This document shows positions 1-6,608 of a stretch of 9,384 nt of DNA, in pieces. The notes beneath the pieces are model-generated. The model was not told where the DNA came from. It did not search any database and saw only the letters and a program-made list of their open reading frames with translations. A program made the position numbers and the translations under genes. Where the stretch lies: the NCBI GenBank assembly GCA_913056425.1, contig CAJXLR010000052.1, positions 1-9,384 of the forward strand, in the 5' to 3' direction. Origin of the DNA: an uncultured Bacteroidota bacterium. Lineage in GTDB: Bacteria; Bacteroidota; Bacteroidia; NS11-12g; UBA9320. Positions within the stretch are counted from its first letter, which is position 1. Each line of letters opens with the position of its first letter.

Positions 1-291
1 ATCCGATTAAACAGACTGGGAATCCAGGATGTCTACTTGGGATCTGACAATAAAATCGACATTCTGAAGTCTTGGCTGGAAGACAAACCCTATGAACTTG
101 CCGACTGTCTGATGATGGGAGATGACGAACCTGACTTAAAAATCATGAAGCACGTTGGGTATACGTGTTGTCCGGCGGATGCCGTTCCATTGGTCCGTGA
201 ATCGGTCGACTATGTATCTCCAAAAAACGGCGGTCATGAGTGTGTGCGCGATGTCATCGAAGCACGACTGCGTTTGACCAATGAATGGTAA
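1..291 (+). CDS. kdsC: KdsC-like HAD phosphatase (Kdo-8-phosphate phosphatase), 3' part
   Basis: The reading frame is open from base 1, so the gene begins upstream; the 96 visible residues are the C-terminal half of a protein that is usually about 170-190 aa. KdsC hydrolyses 3-deoxy-D-manno-octulosonate 8-phosphate to Kdo in the cytoplasm, a step of lipopolysaccharide inner-core synthesis. The visible part carries the C-terminal HAD signature: a GSDNKID segment followed by the Mg-binding MGDDEPDL motif (GDD then PDL, as in KdsC), then PADAVPLV, the DYV turn, GGHECVRDV and a short helix to the end. HAD motif I (DxDG/DxDxT) would lie upstream. A TTG at 37 falls inside conserved sequence and is not a start. 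GGH before VR fits KdsC better than the related YrbI-fused CMP-sugar enzymes. The stop TAA at 289-291 overlaps an ATG at 281 of a possible small ORF. Confidence 0.88.
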   Translation: MRLNRLGIQDVYLGSDNKIDILKSWLEDKPYELADCLMMGDDEPDLKIMKHVGYTCCPADAVPLVRESVDYVSPKNGGHECVRDVIEARLRLTNEW

Positions 292-439
292 ACATTCTTT
301 ACCTAAAAACTTCCATCAATCCTTTTTTCTAACTAGCAACTTTTCACTAGCACCACCATATCCAAATGGAGGCAAGACTGCACTAGAAATTACAGGATTA
401 GGTGGCCAAAAAGGCAACAACGGCATTTTAACTCCCTGA
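281..439 (+). CDS. Possible 52-aa small protein overlapping the kdsC stop
   Basis: An ATG at 281 lies 11 nt before the end of kdsC in another frame and opens 52 codons ending in TGA at 437-439. The arrangement would allow coupling to kdsC translation. The product has no signal peptide or transmembrane segment. Its N-terminal half is polar and aromatic. Its C-terminal half is rich in Pro, Gly and Asn (SLAPPYPNGGK, then GLGGQKGNNGI) and ends in LTP. I recognise no family. Against it, the opposite strand is also open here for 72 codons (534 to 316), so the open frame may be chance. In its favour are same-strand overlap with a gene and a following stretch that ends in a plus-strand terminator. 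Treat as a candidate only. Confidence 0.22.
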   Translation: MNGKHSLPKNFHQSFFLTSNFSLAPPYPNGGKTALEITGLGGQKGNNGILTP

Positions 440-472
440 AAAACAAGGACGTAATGATTTTTTAACAAAAGG

Positions 473-505
473 TTTGCGTTAATCGTCAAAACGACACTAT
501 CTTTG
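473..505 (+). promoter_or_regulatory. Bacteroidota-type promoter, TTTG-N21-TATCTTTG
   Basis: TTTG at 473-476 and TATCTTTG at 498-505 are separated by 21 nt. This matches the known Bacteroidota housekeeping promoter (TTTG near -33, TAnnTTTG near -7). It is the only promoter in the window with both elements at standard spacing. A start about 4 nt past the box falls near 509, directly before a perfect hairpin. A small inverted repeat, TCGT-CAAA-ACGA (482-493), lies in the spacer and could be an operator. Confidence 0.6.
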
Positions 506-508
506 GAC

Positions 509-590
509 CGTCTTCGCAAGAAGACATTTTTCATGGTTAGTTTGGTTTATTTGCCCTGCTCGATTTATTTGAGCGGGGCTTCTTTTTTTA
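509..590 (+). ncRNA. Candidate small RNA with 5' hairpin and intrinsic terminator
   Basis: The predicted transcript of about 80 nt starts near 509. Its 5' end would fold at once into GTCTTC-GCAA-GAAGAC (510-525), a perfect 6-bp stem capped by a stable GNRA tetraloop. A U-rich linker of roughly 27 nt follows, then the terminator hairpin at 553-579 with its T tract. No convincing coding sequence fits inside: the frame with an ATG at 533 runs through the terminator into the antisense of the downstream gene. It matches no RNA family I know, being too short for 6S RNA, tmRNA or RNase P. The 3' end overlaps the stop codon of the minus-strand LTA-synthase-like gene, so base pairing with that mRNA's 3' end is possible. 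Promoter, structure and terminator are seen; that it is a functional RNA is inference. Confidence 0.45.
553..590 (+). terminator. Intrinsic terminator, plus strand
   Basis: GCCCTGCTC (553-561) pairs with GAGCGGGGC (571-579) across a 9-nt AT loop and is followed by TTCTTTTTTTA. The single non-Watson-Crick pair is U-G on the plus strand but C-A on the minus strand, and the T tract lies only on the plus side. It therefore works for plus-strand transcripts: the candidate small RNA and any read-through from kdsC. Its T tract overlaps the stop codon of the convergent gene at 588. Confidence 0.85.
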
Positions 591-2384
591 ATACCCTTCA
601 AAAGTATGCACCGCGTGTTGCGAATAGCCCAAAATATCAAGCTTCATCTCCCTTGTTATTGAATCATTCTCCGAAGTGGTGTGGAGTACTTGATTGAGTT
701 TATAATCAAAGACTAACTCTGACGAGTCTCTCACTATTCCGGCCCCAACTTGATAGTAGTATGAGGCAAATGACTGAGTTGTATCAAAAAGCGATTTCCC
801 GTAACGAAATGGATTATTGGCCTCATTGAAGTAATCCGATAACGTATATGCTAAGTCGGCCTGCCCCACAACATGCTTATATCGTTTTGCACTTGTCACA
901 ACGCCCCCGCATAGAATTAATGGAATGCGATACTTCTCAGATTCGAAGATGTGATATCCGTTCGGTTTTGTACTACCGTGATCTGCTGTAATCACAACCA
1001 GGGTGCTATCCCATTGTGGTAGCTGCTGCAGGTGATTCACAAAACTCCCTAAACAGCTGTCAGCATAATAGATTGCACCGTACATTGGCTTTGTGTAATT
1101 CGAGGATGAATAACTGACCCTCGGATGGTCAAATGGCTCGTGGCTACTCAAGGTAAAAACAACCGTCAATTCATCTAAGCCATTTTTTTCGATATCGCCC
1201 AAAACTCGATTGTAAACCACTTCATCGTGGTAACCCCATTTTCCCAAAGCGCCAGAAGATTCAAACGAGTTTACATCAATCACCTTGGTATCAGGCACCA
1301 CATCAAACAAGGTGCGGATGTTGGCGAAGGATGCATCTCCTCCGTAATAAAAACTACTTCGTCCGCTGGAGTTTCTGACGATTCTATTGATGTTTGGACT
1401 CGAATTGAGCTTACCAATCGATTGTAGCAATCGCGCACCCGGCACTGCGGGCATACCGGTAATCATAGTTGTCAATCCCCGATCCGAACGATCTCCGCTC
1501 GCATAATATCGATCAAAGAAGATGGCATCATTTGCCATGGCATCAATGTTTGGCGTCACTCCGGGAATGCCCCCAAACGATTCAATAAAATTGGCCGAAA
1601 GGCTTTCGACTACGATTAAGATTACTTTTGGGCGTGTCCGGTGGACGTTATCTTCAATCGTATCATTTAGCGTGACACATCTCTTGTAATACCTCTGGGC
1701 ATCTTCGTCTTCAAGCAGCCAATAATTATAATGCTCCTTGGTAAGAGAAAATCCTGCATTCCAAATCGGATTCACAGCTATTTGATTGTAGGCATACTCC
1801 GTGCTGTGAAACACCCGACTTACAGTCATAGGGTTGGTAGACCAACCACCACGTGCTAACAAAGCAAGTGCGATAATAAGGGGTATTATAAATTTCAGAA
1901 TCGACAGATTAATACGCAGTGGCGACCATTTCAGTTTTAGGAGTCGCGTTAGAATGACGTAAACCGCCATAAGCAGTAAAAAGAAACCTAACACGCCAAT
2001 TACGTCTCTACCGATTATAGATGCGAAAGCCTCCTTGGGGGAGACTAAGTAACCGAGTATAGATGCATCGACGTGATAATTCCAATAGCCGTAGAGCTGA
2101 ATATTGATGGCCAGAAATAGTGCCATGCATGTGTACAGCACATGCTGTATGACATCGGTTATTACATACTTTGAGAAGGCGGCTATACTATTGAAGATTA
2201 AGGCAAGTAACAACCAGTAACTCAGTACAGATAAATCTTGTGATGCTCCATGGTATGCAGAAACCATAAATGCATTGATACTCAAGTGGTCCAGATGCAC
2301 CAGTCCAAAGATGAGCCGAGCCGCAAAAAAGAATAGCACACCAAGCACAAGGGATTTAATGATATTGAGAAATTGTTGAATCAC
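588..2384 (-). CDS. LTA synthase-family membrane phosphotransferase (sulfatase fold)
   Basis: This 598-residue protein has five predicted transmembrane helices in the first ~180 residues (about 8-28, 55-75, 80-97, 127-148, 161-178), then a periplasmic sulfatase/alkaline-phosphatase-fold domain. LtaS-family metal and catalytic elements appear in order: E260 in VILIVVESLS, TPNID (277-281), a nucleophile loop ASGDRSDRGL with S300 where LtaS has Thr, YYGGDASFAN (346-355), GKWGYHDE (381-388), H415 in SSHEPF, and D468-H469 in TADHG. LtaS moves glycerol phosphate from phosphatidylglycerol; Gram-negative relatives such as OpgB decorate periplasmic glucans. A Bacteroidota has no LTA, so the acceptor here is unknown; a phospholipid head-group transfer is the safe inference. 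The start is GTG (2382-2384), overlapping the stop of the upstream oxidoreductase gene as GTGA, so translation is probably coupled. Confidence 0.87.
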   Translation of the reverse strand: MIQQFLNIIKSLVLGVLFFFAARLIFGLVHLDHLSINAFMVSAYHGASQDLSVLSYWLLLALIFNSIAAFSKYVITDVIQHVLYTCMALFLAINIQLYGYWNYHVDASILGYLVSPKEAFASIIGRDVIGVLGFFLLLMAVYVILTRLLKLKWSPLRINLSILKFIIPLIIALALLARGGWSTNPMTVSRVFHSTEYAYNQIAVNPIWNAGFSLTKEHYNYWLLEDEDAQRYYKRCVTLNDTIEDNVHRTRPKVILIVVESLSANFIESFGGIPGVTPNIDAMANDAIFFDRYYASGDRSDRGLTTMITGMPAVPGARLLQSIGKLNSSPNINRIVRNSSGRSSFYYGGDASFANIRTLFDVVPDTKVIDVNSFESSGALGKWGYHDEVVYNRVLGDIEKNGLDELTVVFTLSSHEPFDHPRVSYSSSNYTKPMYGAIYYADSCLGSFVNHLQQLPQWDSTLVVITADHGSTKPNGYHIFESEKYRIPLILCGGVVTSAKRYKHVVGQADLAYTLSDYFNEANNPFRYGKSLFDTTQSFASYYYQVGAGIVRDSSELVFDYKLNQVLHTTSENDSITREMKLDILGYSQHAVHTFEGY

Positions 2385-3421
2385 GTATACCGCTTCAAAT
2401 CTACTTCAGGCATTAAAGGTTTCCCCAATTCGATATACTCAATTAAATGTTTGCAGAGATATGGAGCCATAGAAACTCCTTTACTGCCCATACCACTACA
2501 CAAATACACTCGTTCGTGTTCAGGGTGTTTCCCAATAAGAGGTCTTCGGTCTTTTACGGCAGGACGAATTCCAACTTTGTGTTCTTTCACTCGAACCGGA
2601 TGACGTAAGAAAGAAGCCAGTTTATCAAGTATTTCTGCTTTGCCTTCGTCTGTAGGTTCTAGGTTTACATCGCGCCAATTGTATGTTGCTCCGGCATAAT
2701 TCAAGCCATCATCCGTAGGACAGAAGAAACAACCTCCAATAACAATTTCATCTCGTCGCGGATATGTCGATTCTACTTGAAGCACCTCCCCTTTCATCGG
2801 AGTGAAAGGCAAGAAACCCCAGTTTTCTTGATCAAGTCCAGTGCAAAAAATTATATGATTCGCTTCAATTGAATTGCATGTAATGTGTGAACCATCTACC
2901 TCAACATCCGCCAAACTAACCTCATCCACCCGAAATGAATTTATTCTCTCTAAGTACTCTCTAGAATACTTAATCAGCTCCTTCACATTCACTCGGCCTC
3001 CATTGTTAACCTTAAGCGTGCCAAATGGATTAATCATGTGCTCTTCATCCAATTCAGACACAGACCCTTCCTCAACAAAAGGGGCATACCGTGTGTCGCG
3101 TTGCTTTGCCATCCAATCATTTTGATCAGGTAGTGACTTAAAAACTCTATGGAGCGGTAATGAGTGATAAAGCGTTGTGTCGAGCCTTTTCTCAAGCCAT
3201 TTATAGTACCGCTTTGCCTCCGGGAAAAAGTCATGGGCCTTCCAGGTCAAGGTTAATCGTTTACCGGTGACCGGGTTCAAAATTCCTGCCGCGACCTCTG
3301 AAGACGTGTTCGGCTTGGGACTATCAACAACCATAACTGATTTCCCAGCATCTAGTAGTTGATGTGCCAGCACTGCACCAACAACACCATGACCTATGAT
3401 TAAATAGTCTAGCTTTGACAT
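2381..3421 (-). CDS. FAD-dependent oxidoreductase, DAO family
   Basis: This is a 346-residue soluble flavoprotein with an N-terminal Rossmann fold: GHGVVG (10-15) is the GxGxxG dinucleotide motif and D33 at the end of beta-2 is placed to bind the adenosine ribose. AAGILNPVTGKR (44-55) and the C-terminal GIRPAVKDRRPLIG (284-297) with GMGSKG (310-315) are DAO-family (PF01266) landmarks, as in glycine oxidase ThiO and the C-terminal domain of MnmC. The expected reaction is oxidation of an amine or amino acid with O2 as acceptor; the substrate cannot be read from the sequence, and no thiamine genes are nearby. I chose ATG 3421 over an in-frame GTG at 3427 because the GTG overlaps the -7 box at 3427-3434. 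First gene of an operon with the LTA-synthase-like gene, sharing a 4-nt overlap. Confidence 0.85.
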   Translation of the reverse strand: MSKLDYLIIGHGVVGAVLAHQLLDAGKSVMVVDSPKPNTSSEVAAGILNPVTGKRLTLTWKAHDFFPEAKRYYKWLEKRLDTTLYHSLPLHRVFKSLPDQNDWMAKQRDTRYAPFVEEGSVSELDEEHMINPFGTLKVNNGGRVNVKELIKYSREYLERINSFRVDEVSLADVEVDGSHITCNSIEANHIIFCTGLDQENWGFLPFTPMKGEVLQVESTYPRRDEIVIGGCFFCPTDDGLNYAGATYNWRDVNLEPTDEGKAEILDKLASFLRHPVRVKEHKVGIRPAVKDRRPLIGKHPEHERVYLCSGMGSKGVSMAPYLCKHLIEYIELGKPLMPEVDLKRYT

Positions 3422-3426
3422 CGACA

Positions 3427-3434
3427 CAAAGATA
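3427..3434 (-). promoter_or_regulatory. -7 box TATCTTTG of the oxidoreductase/LTA-synthase operon
   Basis: On the minus strand TATCTTTG ends 5 nt before ATG 3421. If the start lies about 4 nt past the box, the 5' leader is 0-2 nt. A good TTTG at the usual 19-21-nt spacing is absent; only TTTC 25 nt upstream is seen. Confidence 0.5.
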
Positions 3435-3472
3435 CATTACCAATCCACGAATGACGGTTGAAATCAGTTGAC

Positions 3473-3493
3473 ATTAACTCATCTTGAGTAAAT
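3473..3493. promoter_or_regulatory. Near-palindrome in the divergent promoter region, possible operator
   Basis: ACTCA-TCT-TGAGT (3477-3489) is a perfect 5-bp dyad that extends, with one mismatched pair, to 8 of 9 paired positions over 3473-3493. It sits just upstream of the porin -7 box, where the -33 element should be, and about 40 bp from the opposing -7 box. A dimeric regulator bound here could affect both directions. No known consensus is recognised. Confidence 0.3.
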
Positions 3494-3500
3494 AAGTGAT

Positions 3501-3508
3501 TACATTTG
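3501..3508 (+). promoter_or_regulatory. -7 box TACATTTG of the porin gene
   Basis: TACATTTG fits TAnnTTTG and ends 6 nt before the GTG at 3515. A predicted start near 3512 leaves a leader of about 3 nt. No -33 TTTG is seen at normal spacing, so an activator may be needed or the box may be fortuitous. Confidence 0.42.
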
Positions 3509-3514
3509 CTAGCT

Positions 3515-5401
3515 GTGAAAATTGGGCGTCGTTTGTTTGTTTTTGTGATGCTTTGCGGCCTTGGAGAGGTTGCATCTGCGCAGTTGTTTGACACAACAGA
3601 ATACCGTCGCGATTTATCAACCTACCACACTTCAGGCGAGGTACAGGATTTCAAGTTCGACCGACACCGGGAAGACACTACATTAAACTTTCCTCATGAG
3701 CTTTACACGCCTCGATTTGAAGACAATCCGGAACTCAACACAGGTCGTATAGCGAGTCCGGTCTTGACTTTTGACCAAAAGCAGCGGTTGAGTCTCTATT
3801 TCACAAATTGGAATAACTCATTTGGCAGATGGTTTAGATCTTCTGACAGCATTCGGTACTACGATGGTAAAACTCCTCGCACCAAGCTAGGCTACGCACA
3901 AGGTAGTGGAGGTTTGTTATTCCTGAATGCAGAACATTCTCAAAACATCGCCTCCAATTGGAGTTTTGGGTTGGACTACCGTCGTGTGAAAACACACAAC
4001 CAGTACTACATCAATATGCCGCGCTTCAATCAGGAGCGGATGACCAACGTGTTTGCCACTCAAGCATACACCAACTATCACAGCAAAAACCAGAAGTATG
4101 AGGTTTTTGCAAGTTTCACGAACAATAAAAACACTGTGAAAGAAACCTTTGGCGTGCAAAACGCGGAAGATTTCGATTTACTCTCCGGTAGATCAAAAGC
4201 GTACTTTGGAATTGGTGGACTCACAGGCGCTCAGAATACAGCCATCGAACGATTATGGCATGTTAAACAGTTTTACCGTTCAGGCAATCGACAGATTGTA
4301 GTGAACGATTCAACTATCGTCCCAGATACGCTTTATACATCTATTCGTGGGCAATGGTTTCACGATTTAAAGTATGAGCGAAGAATAAATCGCTTTTCCG
4401 ATGATGACATCAACCGAGATATTTTCCCGGACATCAACTATGGTGAAACGACATTAGATTCCATTTTTTGGGATGTGGTTCGCAATGAAGTGGGATACAC
4501 CAAACGAGGTGGGAACTTGAAGACCATGATCTCTGCAACGCATGAATCTGTTCGTGTGAAACAGTTGGACTTTTACAACAACCAACACCAATTACTATAC
4601 GTGAATGGCAAGGCGAACTGGTCAGATAGTAATCGGACCTTTACTGGAAGTACACAAATAGCTTTAACGGGTTTTAATGCAGGTAACTACTTGGTGGACA
4701 TTTCCGGAGAGAAGTTAAACGAGAACAATACCTGGTTTGCCGGGGCAACGGTCGTTTCCGTTCGGCCAGATTTCAATAACCAGTTTTTCGTGAGTAATTA
4801 TTACAACTGGCACCAAATCTTGCAAAACGAAATTAGGTTGGCTCTGAATGCAGGCTGGCGTGGTGAGAATGGCTCTCATGTTAAACTTGAGGCAACTGAC
4901 TTGCAGAATGCGGTGTACTTCGACACTTCGGCTGTTCCCGTGCAGCTAAATGAAAACGTCCAGTTCCTCACGCTGGATGCATATGCACCCATTTCCATGG
5001 GCAAATCATGGAAGGCTGATGCACGATTTAATTTACGTTATTCCTCAAACGACAAAATTCCAATGCCTCTTTACAATGGCGGATTAAGAATATACCGTCA
5101 AGGATACTTATTCAATAATAATATGTGGGCACGACTAGGTGTAGAAGCCACCTACATCGACCAAATCACCGGTTATTTTTACAATCCGGTTGTCCGGCAG
5201 TTTGTCTTGTCTTCACAGAGTATTGGAGGTTATCCAGTCGTGAATGTGTTTTTAAATATGAAGGTCCAGACCATGACATTGTTTGTATCTGGACGTCATT
5301 TGACACAAGGTATGTTTAGAAACGACAATTTCTTATCGGCGCTTAATCCGATCATGGGGAGAGCCGTTACGCTTGGCGTAAATTGGCGATTATTCGATTA
5401 A
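3515..5401 (+). CDS. Putative outer-membrane porin (Porin_10-like beta-barrel)
   Basis: A 628-residue exported protein starting at GTG 3515. The N-terminus MKIGRRLFVFVML has a basic n-region and hydrophobic core and ends in ASA-Q, a signal peptidase I site after residue 22. The mature protein begins with a linker rich in acidic and polar residues (about 23-80) and then shows alternating, aromatic-rich strands typical of a barrel. TPRTKLGYAQGSGG resembles the conserved TPxTxLxYxxGS segment of the Bacteroidota putative porin family (PF14121). The C-terminus GVNWRLFD has the aromatic ending expected for a BAM beta-signal, followed by one extra Asp. An in-frame TTG at 3506 gives three more residues but lies inside the TACATTTG box. 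It is divergent from the oxidoreductase operon, and its stop interlocks with the convergent OmpA-type gene. Confidence 0.83.
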   Translation: MKIGRRLFVFVMLCGLGEVASAQLFDTTEYRRDLSTYHTSGEVQDFKFDRHREDTTLNFPHELYTPRFEDNPELNTGRIASPVLTFDQKQRLSLYFTNWNNSFGRWFRSSDSIRYYDGKTPRTKLGYAQGSGGLLFLNAEHSQNIASNWSFGLDYRRVKTHNQYYINMPRFNQERMTNVFATQAYTNYHSKNQKYEVFASFTNNKNTVKETFGVQNAEDFDLLSGRSKAYFGIGGLTGAQNTAIERLWHVKQFYRSGNRQIVVNDSTIVPDTLYTSIRGQWFHDLKYERRINRFSDDDINRDIFPDINYGETTLDSIFWDVVRNEVGYTKRGGNLKTMISATHESVRVKQLDFYNNQHQLLYVNGKANWSDSNRTFTGSTQIALTGFNAGNYLVDISGEKLNENNTWFAGATVVSVRPDFNNQFFVSNYYNWHQILQNEIRLALNAGWRGENGSHVKLEATDLQNAVYFDTSAVPVQLNENVQFLTLDAYAPISMGKSWKADARFNLRYSSNDKIPMPLYNGGLRIYRQGYLFNNNMWARLGVEATYIDQITGYFYNPVVRQFVLSSQSIGGYPVVNVFLNMKVQTMTLFVSGRHLTQGMFRNDNFLSALNPIMGRAVTLGVNWRLFD

Positions 5402-6522
5402 TTGTTCTGATCGGACTTAAGACTTAAGGTCCAAATCTCAACGCGTTTATTTTTATCGGCTTCGAACTTGTTTTTAGGGTTTGGATAGATCATTTTGAAA
5501 TTACTCATCCCTTTGTAGGTAAGACGATTTTTATCAATACCACGTGATATCAAATATTTAAAAACTGCCTTCGCTCTTTTGTGCGATAAATCGTGATTAT
5601 AAATCCGTTGAAGAATATCGGCATTGCGCGATTCTGAAAAATTCATGTGGCCTTGGATCTCAATAAATGCTGTGGGCTCTTCTACCAGATACTGATAGAT
5701 TTTTTCCAGGTCTTTTTTGGCTTCAGGCTTGAACTCATCGGTGTCGGTGTAGAAGAAAATATTATCGAATCGAAGTTTCTGAACCACGTTTACCGGTCGG
5801 AGATAAACCTTAAACTTCATGGTATCTCCCGCCGTTTTGGCAATTTTCTCCTGTACTGTAACTGACTCATTTAAATAGCCGGTTTTCAAGAAGGTTATGT
5901 TGATAGACTTAAAGTATCGACGATCAAATAAGCATTCAGCATCTTGACCTGTGCGAGCGAAATGGTTCTTGTTTCTAATTTCCACAACATAGTCCGTAGG
6001 CAGTTTGTCCTTTGTTAAAGCATCGTACGTAGTGAAGTGTAGATATTTTGCTTCTCCGGCAACTAAATTCGTTGGTTTGGGTGGGAAATCGTCCTCTTGA
6101 TAAACCAACGTTATCCGAACTCTTCTATTCTTAGATTTTTGCTTGCTCGTAGGTTGACTTTCACCAAAAGCACCAAGTTGAATCATTGAGGAAGAGATGC
6201 CTTGAGACAAAAGAAAATCTTTTGCGTTGGAAGCTCGCCTGTTTGATAACGAGAGATTATACGCATTTGAAGCATCACTATCTGCATGTCCTTCGATATA
6301 AATCTCCTTGATTATGTGTGGCTGAATTTGAAGTATTGCCTGACGGATGAGCGATTTTCCTTCCGCATCGATACGGTCACCATCACTTGGAAAATAAACA
6401 CTAACCGTTTTCTTATTTACAGTTTGTGCACCAGCAGAGGAACAACAGAATAGGCCTCCTATCGAGACTAGGACACTAATTGCAATTAAAAAAGTTCTAT
6501 TTATCGCCTTGTATGACACCAC
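5398..6522 (-). CDS. Periplasmic protein with two OmpA-like domains
   Basis: I place the start at GTG 6522 (or the adjacent GTG 6519), giving 374 residues. From there the N-terminus is a clean signal peptide: K5 and R9, hydrophobic core FLIAISVLVSIGGLF, cleavage after AGA (residue 32). The frame is open to an ATG at 6621, but that adds 33 residues ahead of the signal peptide and crosses the promoter. OmpA domain 1 spans about 38-140, with GHAD (D81), YNLSLSNRR (R96) and NRRVRI: both peptidoglycan-binding residues are present. A beta-rich linker covers about 155-245, with no catalytic motif. OmpA domain 2 spans about 248-368; R316 is kept, but GHAD reads GHMN, with N294 in place of Asp. No lipobox is visible. 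Likely role: tethering or spacing between envelope layers. Unlike a typical OmpA porin it has no barrel. Confidence 0.82.
   Translation of the reverse strand: MVSYKAINRTFLIAISVLVSIGGLFCCSSAGAQTVNKKTVSVYFPSDGDRIDAEGKSLIRQAILQIQPHIIKEIYIEGHADSDASNAYNLSLSNRRASNAKDFLLSQGISSSMIQLGAFGESQPTSKQKSKNRRVRITLVYQEDDFPPKPTNLVAGEAKYLHFTTYDALTKDKLPTDYVVEIRNKNHFARTGQDAECLFDRRYFKSINITFLKTGYLNESVTVQEKIAKTAGDTMKFKVYLRPVNVVQKLRFDNIFFYTDTDEFKPEAKKDLEKIYQYLVEEPTAFIEIQGHMNFSESRNADILQRIYNHDLSHKRAKAVFKYLISRGIDKNRLTYKGMSNFKMIYPNPKNKFEADKNKRVEIWTLSLKSDQNN
5413..5432. other. Hairpin just past the porin stop, inside the OmpA-type gene
   Basis: GGACTTAA (5413-5420) pairs with TTAA and GTCC (5424-5427, 5429-5432) around a GAC loop, with one bulged G. 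It begins 11 nt after the porin stop. No T tract follows on either strand, so it is not a classical terminator; it might protect the porin mRNA 3' end. It encodes the last residues of the convergent protein. Confidence 0.3.
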
Positions 6523-6537
6523 ACTAGAGGTATAACG

Positions 6538-6555
6538 CAAAGATAACGTGTTATC
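6538..6555 (-). promoter_or_regulatory. -7 box TATCTTTG of the OmpA-type gene with overlapping dyad
   Basis: On the minus strand TATCTTTG occupies 6545-6538, 15 nt before GTG 6522, giving a leader of about 12 nt. A perfect dyad GATAAC-GT-GTTATC (6542-6555) overlaps the upstream half of the box, where a bound protein would block polymerase. No clear -33 TTTG is seen. Confidence 0.48.
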
Positions 6556-6608
6556 GTCTAACTGGATGAGTTGTAGAATTTGTATCTTCGCGAATTGGCA
6601 TAAATGAA

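Noticed and set aside
332..386. ACTAGCA direct repeats (332, 346) with a third partial ACTAG at 382
   Set aside because: Short, irregularly spaced and AT-rich; no evidence of a CRISPR, an integration site or an operator.
316..534. 72-codon minus-strand frame (MKNVFLRRRSKD...) between kdsC and the LTA-synthase-like gene
   Set aside because: No recognisable domain, no promoter box or ribosome site, and it overlaps the plus-strand promoter and hairpin. The plus strand is also open over part of it. Not enough to call a gene.
503..697. 64-codon plus-strand frame running through the terminator
   Set aside because: It starts at TTG inside the -7 box, crosses a strong terminator and then runs antisense to a well-supported gene.
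3425..3427. GTG start for the oxidoreductase
   Set aside because: It overlaps the TATCTTTG box and adds only Met-Ser before a good ATG at 3421.
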